Positions 14,003 to 26,506 of a stretch of 64,000 nucleotides of DNA are shown here, piece by piece. This stretch comes from Periplaneta americana (lineage: Eukaryota > Arthropoda > Insecta > Blattodea > Blattidae). The translations under genes were made by a program, and so were the position numbers. Within the stretch, counting starts at the first letter, position 1. Each line of letters begins with the position of its first letter. Location: contig NW_027185519.1 in the NCBI RefSeq assembly GCF_040183065.1, forward strand, positions 1 through 64,000, in the 5' to 3' direction. The notes below the pieces were generated by a model, which was not told where the DNA came from, made no database searches, and saw only the letters and a program-made list of their open reading frames with translations.

Positions 14003-14927
14003 GATTTTTTTTTTTACGTCACTATTTCCAGCGTGTTCTAATAAGACTTATGGGATATTATGTTCCCTTCCCTATTCCAGCTATAGCTTGGATGATGACG
14101 CCGCTGCATAATTGTAGAGTAATTGATAATTCTTAAGTACTTGCAGCTCCGTATTGAAACTTATGACTGGTAGCATATTCATATGAGACGGTTCACTTCT
14201 CTGCGTTTTCTCGAAGAAGGGAATATGTATTCAGGGGATTGTGAACGTACCTCGCGCTCTCCCTAGAAGTTAGAGACATTTTAGGTAAAGAATGTAATAT
14301 ACTGTACATATATGGCTAATTAAAATCCCATTAGTTACTACATTTCAGTGGGTAGTACAAATTCCATAATGAAAATATCTCTGTCCTAGTAGTTGTATCC
14401 TTTAAAGAAGCTCGTTGTTTTCCCATGATGAAGGGCAGAACTTGGTCGGTAGAAATTTAAACAGACTGCATTATCAGACCAGGCGTTATTTCAATATCAG
14501 CGTTTAGTTTAGGAAATATAGCAATAGCGGAGTTGGGAGAAGTAGTTATAGCATGTACAGTAAGTATAAACAGTTCGCTGTACTGTACAGTGAATATAAA
14601 TATTTGAATGTACGATGGCAAAACATCAGACATACAGTACGTAGCTCACATATCTTAAAAAATAAATAAATAAAAATAAAGAAGACATTCTGAGGAGTGA
14701 GTGGAAAGTGCATATTATAATGAATATTTTTAACTCTCAGTTGACATTGAGAGAGAAAGCCATGCATCGGGGAACCGGTGACTGTTTTTGCGTTACCTTC
14801 TGCTATTGGCGTTGTTGGTTAGTAACGAATGAAAGAGGTAGGACGCGGAATCAAATGTCAAAAAACGATAGGGAAATAATAGTAACTGGTTGTATTTCGA
14901 TCGAGCTCGGCGTGCTGATTCACCAGT

Positions 14928-16359
14928 GGGGTGTTTCACAAAGTTTACAATCTTTGGAAATTGTGAACTCTGTTTGTAAACTTCTGTTTCACAATCTTTG
15001 TTTGTAAAGGTGGACTGTACAAAGGAAATCAAATCTTTACGAATGAAATTTTGCGCTCTTTACAAGTGATATGTTTGTTTCACAACGAAGGAGTAATTTT
15101 ACAAACGTGTAAACTAAACTTTACTAGTGAAGTTAGCACATTTTCTACAGTAGCCCTGTTGAAATAGCTTCTAATTGTGAATGAAAAAAATAAACACATA
15201 TGTATAAAATCAATTTTATAGTAACAGGGTACCATTAAGAATTACACTGAAGCAGTTGTGATGTTATTGAGTAGTTCTAGCGACTCAGACGAAGATTTTG
15301 CATTTAGGCCTAACGTAGAATTTTCCGGCCACGTTCGTATCATTGTACGAATATTAATGAAAGGTTTCGAATGAATCCCGCGCTATACTTCAGAATACCG
15401 CGTTAGTTCTTATATACGAGGAACGTATTTAATAAATACTCGCACTTAAAGAAGAAAAACTTTGCACCGAAAACCAATCACTTAATAATGCAATGTCGGC
15501 ATTACTTACGCAGTATTCTGAAGTCGTTCCGAATCCCATTTCGCTGTAATCTCTCCTACAAGATATGGGACATCACATGCAACATCTGAAAGGGAAAAGT
15601 GGTGCCCTAACCACAAAGCGAGAACTGCATTGGTTGCATAGTAGCTCTCAGTTCCCTGCGTTAGCAGATAAGAACGGAATTTATAAGATTACAGTGTGCA
15701 AAAGTTCACACATGGTAGTTGATGTTGTTACAAGATTGAAAAAACTCGAGGCGGGTTATTGATCACCGAATGTGCTTACTCGGGCAAAGGATTTTTATGC
15801 TCCTCCTGCTGGGTTCCCTAATGTTGGCGAGGTTATGGATGAAACAATAAAATATACTGATGGACCAGCAGAGAGCGAAGTTGATTTTAATGGATGGACA
15901 TGTTAGCTGCTCTATCAACTGCATATAACTACGTGGGTCAAATCCATTATTTATCAATTATTTGAATGAATTTCGCGCTAACTTTCGTCAGTTAAGTCGT
16001 AGGCTAATTAATGCATTGGTATGCTCGACCAATTGCATGCCGCGAAACTCCGTTGTCGCCGATGTAGCAAAATCTAAATAAAATATATATAAAAAAATAT
16101 AAACATGTCCATCGATAGTTCTAAAATTACAGCTACTTTACCTCTGATCCTTAGTGATTTTTGTAAACTGTCGTTGGCGATTTTGTTCAACCAATTATGC
16201 GTATTTGTAAGTTTGTTTCGCCGATTTTGTAAAGTTCGTTAAAACATACAAGTGAATAAGATTGCATTGTGAAACACAGTTAACAAGCATATGTAATATT
16301 TCCGTTGTTAATTGTATATTGTTAATTTGTAATTTGTTAGCGTTGTGAAACATGCCCCC
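14928..16359. mobile_element. TIR DNA transposon relic, complete ends, about 1.43 kb
   Basis: The left end GGGGTGTTTCACAA and the inverted right end GGGGCATGTTTCACAA match apart from a small indel. Several TTTACAA-like subterminal motifs follow each end. No intact transposase ORF; longest ORFs are 64-65 residues with no recognisable domain. No clear target duplication: flanks read AGT and ATT. Present at the same place in every unit, so it was inserted before the array was amplified or homogenised. Confidence 0.55.
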
Positions 16360-18469
16360 ATTTACCTTTAGAGGTAATATCTACATTAATATTTAGTTAA
16401 AATTTAAAGAAATTTTAAACGAATGGAAGCTGCATTTTAATTCACCCCAAATTACTATGTTCCCTTTCAGATTATCAGCTGTTGTTGTTGTTGTCGTTGT
16501 TGTATTGTAAGTTCTCACTTATTGTTAGCTAGCCGTACCCGTTCGCTCCGCTCCACCTGTTAGAAATAAATATAAAGTAATTACATAATTAAAATAGGAC
16601 GACTGATCCATGGAACAACTTTTACAACAGCGCAAGATAATCTGCTTCGCATATTACCCAATTTTTTTTTAGCACTGCATTTATTGCATATATATTTTAT
16701 GTATTTTAACACGATTCAATTGAGCATAGTTAAAATATGAATTATTAAAATAATGGATTGCCAAGCTAAAGTACTATTACTGCATACTAAATCAATACAC
16801 TCTCGTTGTTCGTTAATTCTCTGAGATTAAAATGCGTGTACATAAATATTATTTTAAGAAATACAGAAAACGAATGTACAAAATAGCCTATCAAATTTTC
16901 TGTGCATAAGAAGCTATTTTAATCTTACCTGTCCTCGATTTACTCAGACGTTACTGTAATAACATTATAGCATTATGTCCATCTAGAGAAACTACAGTTT
17001 CCAATGGTGAAATAATAACTAATTATACAAATCAGTTAATTTACGAGCTTGTGATATTACTTCATACAAACACAGAAACATTCCCTGTAGGCTATGTTTA
17101 ATAGCTTTCGATTGTTTGTTGATGTCCAAGGCCCCTGTTTCGATTGTTGTTGTCCAAGGCCCCTTATAGACGAAGTCATTTGTTCTTAATTCATTGCACC
17201 GTCTTAGATAGCGTTATTTTAATTTTAAAACTCATTTATCTCATTAAATATCAGTCCTATCAAAATGTTGTAAAAAAATAAAACTTAACGGAAATCATTT
17301 TTAAAGGAACATCTGTTATGTAACATTTTTTCTCAAATATCAATAATAAGCGAGATATTTCGATTTATTTAATTAAGGCCCCCTTATAACCCCCCTTTTA
17401 AATAAAGTATTTCGAATGCCATATAGCCTAAAATCTAAGTTACAACAAACTTAATTTATATTCCAGTTTTCATATAAATCGGTTCAGCCATTATCGCGTG
17501 AAAAGGTAACAAACATACAGACAGACATACAAACAAAATTTTCAAAAATGCGATTTTCGGTTTCAGGGTGGTTAATTATATATGTTAGGACCAATTACTT
17601 TTGGAAAATCGAAACTTACCAGAAAAATTTCGGCTACAGATTTATTATTAGTATAGATAGTACGAGATACGACCGCAATTTTGTACGACTAGTGTAATGA
17701 AGGAATGCAAAAAATTATTTTGGAACTTTGCAATGTTAGTCTATCATTAAAATAAAATTAAATCTTAATTCGTCCCTTTTGCAGGAGTCTTCTTCATCCA
17801 GTATGTTGTTGGCTGATATGGAGGAGGAGGGGGGGGGGGACATGCTCTAAAGGGATAAAATTTGCTTAGCAAATCGATATGGTGACTAACGCTTGCAATG
17901 CGTCATAGCTATAATTGTACTGCGCGGTAATTTCAGAGTAATAAGAGTTCAGTTCAGGGATCTGCTAATTTCTTCATATTGTGTTCGGCAATGGAATAGT
18001 ACCGCAGTAGCATTAAGAGGTTTTTATAATTTGAACTGATATGTGCAGGTATATTGACCCCCCCCCTCCCACCGCTGGCCGACGCGGACTGCAATGACAA
18101 CAGTAAGCCACACGTCATACGTAAGCCTTTCTTCTTCTTCTTCTTCTTTGCTCGCCTGGCAAATACAGTCTTGGATTTCACATATTCAATTTTTCACAGT
18201 CCCAACTCCCTTGCATGGACGTGTTTTCACGTACCTTTAAAGTTTCTCCTCTCATTCATTCAGTCTATTCGCAAGCCTGAGGGTTTTCCGTGGTTTTCCC
18301 TAAGGAGCTAAGACAAATGTAGGGATGAGCCCAGAAAGAAAAGGGCATTCACTTCCTTAGACCCTGGTAACTGCTCTTTCTAGAGGAAGGAGGAGGAGAA
18401 AGAAACCCCCCCACCCCCACCGACGTGGACTGCAATGACAACAGTAAGCAACACGTTATATGTAAAGCC

Positions 18470-18538
<69 letters not shown>

Positions 18539-18707
18539 TACAATGGGACTAAAGGTGGTGTAGATACACTATGTCAAATGTGCCACAATCTTTCCTGCAA
18601 TAGAAAGACGAGGCGCTGGCCACTAGCAATATTTTACAACATGCTAAATATTGCAAGTATAAATTCATGGATAATTTATAGTTAGAAGAACTCAGAAAAC
18701 AATATCA

Positions 18708-19178
18708 AGAAAACAATTCATTTTCCAATTGTGTGAAGAGCTGACAAAACCGTGGATGCAGCACCGCTTTGCACGTCCTACTTTACACCGATCTCTGCGG
18801 GCAACAATTGAAGAACATCTGAACATTGCTGTGCAACAACAATGCCAGGTAATGCAGCCAGATGGTGAACGTACTGTTTGCTATAAATGTCCTGCAAAGA
18901 AGAGGAGAATGATGACAACATTTTGTGGACTTTGCAAAAAGGGGTTCTGCAGAGAACATCGCGCTGTTGTTTGCACTAATTGTAAATAGGACAATAACAT
19001 GAACGTAAAGACTTTATGACAAACTTAAAATTAAATGAACACTAATGGCTACGAAATGTGTAAAAGTTGTTAAATGTGTGATATTGAGTTGATTTCAGTT
19101 AATTAAAATGTGAGTAGTAAAAATTACGAATGCTTACCTTTAACATGAGTACAGTGATGATTACCTGTCTAGGGTTAA
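18708..19178 (+). pseudogene. piggyBac C-terminus and right end, unit 1 spacer
   Basis: Same 86-residue cysteine-rich tail (ending 18989) and TCTAGGG-TTAA boundary at 19175-19178 as in the leading spacer. Confidence 0.8.
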
Positions 19179-19838
19179 GTAGTCGCGTGGTGAGTTTAGG
19201 AATTCCCAGACCACCTCTAAGATTGTTTAAAATAAAGGTATTGTAATCGTACGTTTCTGTCTTTTGTCAATAGTAACGTTGACCTTTCTTTTTCGAGAAA
19301 ACAAAATCTGTTGTACAGTTAAAGGTACTGAAATAGTAAGAAATTTTCTGAAATCCCCACGCGTTTGCAAGTGTAAGTCTCTGTTGTAACCTGTTGATTT
19401 ACGAGAGACTGTGTGTGCTTTCGTACAGTGTTTCTAAAATGTGCAGTAACGAGTCAGAAATCATTGGAATGTAGTGTAGGTGTGTTTGTTATAACCGGGA
19501 ATCAATCCGCAGTACTTGACCAATCAACTACGGGAAATATCAGAAAAATTGGCAGGAGTTAGCAAGAAAAACAAAGGTAAAATATCACGTGAACGAGCAC
19601 CGATACCGAGCACTATGTACAATATACCCTAGAGAAAAAGACAAGAAAACAAAAGTCAACCGCTGCAAGTGTTACGAAGTGGTGTGTGAAACATATAATG
19701 AAGAATGTCTGCGGGAAGCGCATCTAGTGAGATAAAGGGTGAAATGGAGGATTCTGCTAAAAATAAAGAAAGGAAGAAAAATGTTTACAGTTAATACAAG
19801 TATTGTTTTCTCTTGTGGGTTTATGTTTAGTATAATAG

Positions 19839-19884
<46 letters not shown>

Positions 19885-20154
19885 AAAGTGAAAAAAATAA
19901 CAGGTCTGTAATAATAATAGTTAATAATTCTGTAGTTCACTGCAAAAACTGTATAGCCATAAAAGGACAGATGATAATAACGTTGTTATCTTATTCTTGC
20001 TGCTGTGTAAGCCTAAGTTTCCACGTGAGGGATAGAAGAGACATGACAACATATAGCATTACAATTTGTTTAATGTGTATAAATTTCTTTAATACTGATT
20101 TTTCTCAGAACAAGCTGTGTGAGGGTTAAAGAGTTCTTGCACTGAAGCTCAGAA

Positions 20155-20220
<66 letters not shown>

Positions 20221-21378
20221 GTGTGAAGAGTTGTATCGGAAGTGCTTTATAGACTAAATTAATAATTTCTATCTTAACTGAAATATTTACATTATATTTC
20301 ACACAGTATAGTTACAGGTAGCATAAATTCAGATAATGGTTTTTATATGGGAATCTACTTCTTGTGTTTAGAGGCTACATTTATACAGAGTTAATAATTT
20401 CTCCCCTATGTAACATATTTCCATGAAATTTTATACGCATCTATGCAAAAACGAATTATGCTCGTGTAATTAGGGAATTAGGGAAAAATTAGTTTTTCTG
20501 ATAATTTTTAATGTTTTAATAGAAATTATGCTCCTAAAAGATGACTAGCCTGCCATATTTTTCGCAGTTGGTAACAAAATGCTAGATTCATGGATATACT
20601 CCATAATTTAGTTGTTCATTATATGTTCAAGAAGTGTTGAATTTTTCTTGGAGAAATTAAGCTCCTTCATCCAGACTCTGAAAAGTGGCTGCTGTCGAAT
20701 TCGTAAAGCGCCACCAAGAGATGAATATAACATCTAAGTTTGCAGGATGTAGCAGCTAAATTTTAAGCCGTATAGAGTTTAATATTTGATTAATGTGTGG
20801 GTAGAAGAATTGAAAGTTAACTCAGGTTTACTTGTAATGCACAGCCTGTTAAATATGTCGTAAAAAAAAAAAAAAAAAAAAAAAACTAGTTGCACAAATC
20901 TCAGTAAACGTGCCAATTAAATGAATGCTAACGTATTATAGATTGCTTTTCGCGTATTAAATGAAAGTACACATCTTGTCCTATGACCTCCATAAGGGAA
21001 GGTTTAACAGTATAAAACAGCCACTGACCCCACGAACAAAAATCAACTGAAGAGCGTGACTTTAAAAAAAAAACTCATGTTTTGTCCCACCTCTTACTGA
21101 TATTGATGTTTTGTATGCTGTTGTGCACAATGCCTAGCTTTTGTTTAAGCCTAGATATTACTTAAACTTCGGTTATGATGAAGTTGATTTTCTTACATAG
21201 TTTTGCGTTCTGGACAACTGTGCGCCGGCATCTCTCGGAACATCCGAGATCAGGTCCCTATCCCCTCCACCGCAAAGTCAAATAGCGTCTGTCACTTGAT
21301 TTTGAATATTAAACAAACATACCATCACGGCATTTCCGTTATGGCATCTGGTGTCATCAATAAGCTACAAATAAAGGA

Positions 21379-21425
<47 letters not shown>

Positions 21426-22671
21426 TAGCACAGTCACTGTCCTGAACAAGGTACGCAAGTATTATTTTAATTAATGCGTATCGCCTACCAGCCGCCGAAA
21501 CTATTCGACAGGAGAGTGAATATCCTACACGGTCCTGTAAAAATGTTCTGAATACACTAAATGACGTGTAATTTTTTTTCTATTATTAGGACAATTGAAC
21601 GTGTCATTGCTCCTGCGGGTTGCTTTGTTTCACACCACAGAGAATTCAGGTTCTCAACCCCCCGGGATTCTAGAGATAAGAGAGCGATGAGGTTAAAGGA
21701 GTAGGCGTTTGTTCGTGTTTTTGTTTTTACTTTAGAAAAATTGCGAAACGTGACGCAATAGCGATAAGTTTTATGAACAAGTTTGCTGAATCGACCAATT
21801 GAAGGTAATTTATATTTTGCTAAAGAAGAGAGGAGATTAATGAAATCAGTTATTGTAATAATCGTAGTAGATTGAAGGAATTGTTTGTATTCAAACTCCT
21901 TTTTGAAATAAGCTGCTCGGATGCTTATCAGGGTGACGGTTATAAATGTTATCGTAATACCCACCCGAGGTCACAAAGGTCACAGTCTTCCGCTTGTCCT
22001 TTCCTAAGCAGACCACGTCTGTACTATCGAAAATAATGAGTCACAGTTATAGTTTCGTGAAAGTAAAAAATGTTAGATAGGAGACAAGTAGCTACTCTTA
22101 TACAATCATAATCACATTTTGTATCCAATATAGTATAAACGAGCTACATGTAAGTACTGTGTAAAGTTTCATTAAAACAATATATTATATATGAGACAAG
22201 TCACTAATTTTTGTCAAAACGCATCGTCTATAAAGGGGTAGTTTCTCCTCTTATACAGTAGTGACTATAGTGCGAAGTTTCATGGAAATATGTCACATTT
22301 TTAGTCCAGCTAGATTTGCTTTCTGGACCACTTTGAGCCTTGGCGCTTGTGATCGGTCGGACGGAGGATCACTCGTCCCGGCGGCGTTAACCCTTAATTT
22401 GGTAAATATATATAATGTGCAATATTATAGAACTGTGAAATTTTTTTTTAATTTTCCTAAGAAACTTTGTTATCCATCGTTCTATTAAAAAATTGTTTAT
22501 TAACCTATAGGATACATTGCGATATTTGTCAAACAGGCTGTGGGAAAATGCTGATACGGTGAGGAATGGAAAGGGAGAAACCATTTATATTATTGAGGTG
22601 ACCTTGAACTGAGGGTAGTAGGAACGAGACCTGGAGTACGGTACAACCGGCTCTTCCGAGAAATAACTAGT

Positions 22672-22687
22672 GGCCCTGAAAAGGGCC
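22672..22687 (-). terminator. Histone 3' stem-loop of H3, unit 2
   Basis: Same six-base-pair stem and TTTC loop as in unit 1. Confidence 0.95.
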
Positions 22688-22716
22688 TTTTTGCGGGCAG
22701 GAGTACCTTTGTTAAT

Positions 22717-23634
<918 letters not shown>

Positions 23635-23674
23635 ACTGCCTACACACGTCTGCTGCCGAATCCGTCGGCAAAAC

Positions 23675-23690
23675 GGCCCTTTTCAGGGCC
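23675..23690 (+). terminator. Histone 3' stem-loop of H4, unit 2
   Basis: GGCCCT stem with TTTC loop, 40 nt after the stop. Confidence 0.95.
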
Positions 23691-24881
23691 ATAAAATCCG
23701 TCTAAAAAGGGCAGTAGTTGTCGAGATTAATTTAATTCACCTTTACTGTGTGACCACTAGCTCAACAGGCCAGTGCGGAAAACAGAACTTATTTCGTAGG
23801 GGCACTTCAGTATCAGCAAAAGACGTTGTAAGAAATGCCTCTCCGTTTTTCAAATGGGTCTGACCCCAACGCTTGGTATATCAAGTGGAAAGACCGGATT
23901 CCTCTGTGAAGCCTTGCTCCTCGGATTATGTTACCTGTTACTGTAAACTTCTGTAAGTCAATAATCACTGTCCGAAGAATTGGTGGGTAATATGACAACG
24001 CAGGTAGGCAATGCTCACCAGACCGTAACAAGGAACCGAGGGGATTGACACATACTGAACATCACATCACCACGTTTTTGCAATGCCAACTTTTAGGTCA
24101 TAGGAATCCAGTGTGGTAAACACTGGGGAGAAGAGGTACACATCGCATGTCAGAACACAGGACTTCGTCCTGTCAGACAACTTCCACGTATAGCTTGCGT
24201 CATTTCGGTTCGAACGAAACGACAGAGAGAGGGGAAATTCGAACGCAAATTGTCAAAGCCTTCGATTCCTACGAGAAGGTCATGTCATCATCTCAGTATT
24301 GGGGTTCCTGCGCGTGCGGCCAATATGTGCACCAACAAACAAACGCATTAGGAACTCTATTATAACGCCGTAAGTTGTTCACCAGTTATCGATTTCTTAT
24401 TCAAAATTAGTTTCATTCGTAGTATGTAGTAAAGTAAACTAGTATATTCAAACGTATATGTCTAAAACCACGATGGGCACCAAAGAAGGGGACTTGTGAT
24501 TATTTTCACGATAATCTCCATTACTCTAATATGATAGAAATATATTACATAAATTTCGAAGCCAACTATGTACTTTGGCATCATCATCTAATTTAATTCG
24601 TATTGTGTTAAATTATATAATAATAATGAAACCTTTCTATATGCATCAGTATAATGTGTTATCACACAATAGCCTAGTAAATGTACAACGGTTTCAAGTA
24701 CTTCAGTGCGAACCTGGGACAACGACATCGTTCAGAGCACAAAATTACAGAATGATGATATTAAATCAGCCCACCGGTATAGAGAGAGAGAGAAAGTTGA
24801 CACGCGTAATGAAATTACATTACGAAGCCGTGAGAGAGGATTAACAATACTGGCTATTTCTGACTTTTGTGAGGTTAGTGG
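23691..24881. other. H4-H2A intergenic spacer, unit 2
   Basis: No gene or element recognised; matches the unit 1 spacer. Confidence 0.7.
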
Positions 24882-24897
24882 GGCCCTTAAAAGGGCC
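24882..24897 (-). terminator. Histone 3' stem-loop of H2A, unit 2
   Basis: Minus-strand GGCCCT stem with TTTA loop. Confidence 0.95.
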
Positions 24898-24915
24898 GTT
24901 TTACGGAGAAGGGGC

Positions 24916-25314
<399 letters not shown>

Positions 25315-25339
25315 TTAACTACAAGAACGACGCCTCGCC

Positions 25340-26345
25340 GAACGAACGAACGAATGAATGGGGACGAAGAAAGAATGAATGATGTTTAAAATGGCAGGCA
25401 GGGTAAGCATCCCATGCCTCCATTGGTTCCTCGACAAGCAATTCTCTAACTTTAGATCGAGGTACCCAGCTATAAGCCGTTTGCCCTCTCATCTAACAGT
25501 AGTGTATTTCCCCTGTGAATGATTTTATGAACATGTACACGTTATCAGTTGAATTGTGAATGAAATGAATGAAGTGAAGTGAGCACCATGCCTCGCAGAT
25601 GTTAATGAGAGGTGGAGAGTCCAGTGCTCTGGTCAGTTCTGTCCTAGTCACGTTTTTGTAGTGGCGCTAGGGAAACTCGTAACCTGTTACCAACAAAGTG
25701 GTGGGCTACTCGTTTCCGTAGAAGCCGTCTGGCTGCCTGGTTGGCTGTGGCAAGTGTCGTGTGTCGTTTCGTAGGGTTTGTGTCAGTAGTGAGTAAAGAA
25801 ATAGTGAATGTCACTATTTCGTCCTGTAGTCTGTTTAGTTGCCGGTCAATGTAGGATTCTATTTTCTGCATAGCAGAACGTAGAACCCCCTCGACCAGCT
25901 GTTCCGTAGTTGTTTTTTCTGTCTGTGGATCGTCTGTAGTGTTTGTCTTGGTTGTCGTTGTCTTAGCTGCATCCGCATAAGACAATTCGGGTTTGGGAAG
26001 TGTTGGGTTGAAAACGGACTGTGATGGTTTGGGTATAGGTTTCGGTATTGGTTTGTGGGTGTCTATGGGGACGTGCGTGGGATCGGTGGAGGTTATGAGA
26101 TTAGTCCTTGGATATTTTGGACAGCGAGCTTGGCCCGTATAATGGGTGTCGCTGTTGCACGTGGCGCAATACCTAATCTGGGATAGGCGGTTGTGGTTGC
26201 ACAGGTCGGGATTTTTGCCGCACTTAAAACAAGTCTTGGGCTTGTCGCAGTTTGTCCTTGTATGGCCGTATTGTGCACAGTTAAGGCACGGTCGGTGGAA
26301 GATTGTCTCGTGTGATGGCTCTACTCTGTAGTACCGTCCTGCAAG
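25340..26345 (-). mobile_element. Family A non-LTR element in H2A promoter, unit 2 (5'-truncated)
   Basis: About 1,006 bp, minus strand, 3' tail (CATT/GTTC repeats) facing H2A. It is flanked by a 4-5 bp duplication (T)CGCC at 25335-25339 and 26346-26350. Its sequence matches 27836-28836 of the plus-strand copy in the same unit, including variant positions where the unit 1 copy differs. The pair therefore forms a 1-kb inverted repeat around the H2A/H2B promoter. Confidence 0.9.
25644..26345 (-). pseudogene. Truncated Gag-like ORF1 of family A, minus strand
   Basis: C-terminal part of Gag from just before the zinc knuckles to the stop at 25644. The knuckle cysteines (CLNC, CFKC, CATC) and the C-terminal helical region are preserved. 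The N-terminal two thirds are absent, as usual for 5'-truncated LINE copies. Confidence 0.8.
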
Positions 26346-26506
26346 TCGCCCACGGTAACCTTCACTTTTACGCCAACGTCAATAATCGACAGCGGACCAA
26401 TCGTAAAGTCACAAACGTTTGCGCTGTTTCTATTGGCTCGCACTGGGAAGGCAGTACGGCATTGTCCCTGCGACTTAAATATTTTTCTCCCTCCGGGCTC
26501 ATCATC
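26346..26506. promoter_or_regulatory. H2A/H2B shared promoter, unit 2, LINE on both sides
   Basis: A promoter of about 160 bp with two CCAAT motifs, the H2A TATA-like box on the minus strand and the H2B TAAATATT at 26476-26483. Family A copies abut it on both sides, each facing away from it. The 11-bp GGCTCATCATC (26496-26506) is the upstream copy of the H2B target duplication. Both histone genes of this pair are disconnected from it. Confidence 0.85.

Larger units (their letters stand above)
14003..22671. other. Long inter-cluster spacer 1
   Basis: Holds in order the Pol III T-run, about 0.9 kb of unassigned sequence, the TIR transposon (14928-16359), the RTE/SINE-like tail near 17464, the duplicated microsatellite segment, the piggyBac remnant (18708-19178), TG and ATT arrays, an A-run near 20862 and a GAAA array near 21376. 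About 1.2 kb before the next H3 shows nothing recognisable. No histone H1 gene was found. Confidence 0.75.

Noticed and set aside
13803-14111. 102-codon plus-strand ORF and its copies at 30018, 43585 and 56575
   Set aside because: It covers the 5S rRNA gene; the RNA match explains the conservation and the peptide has no domain.
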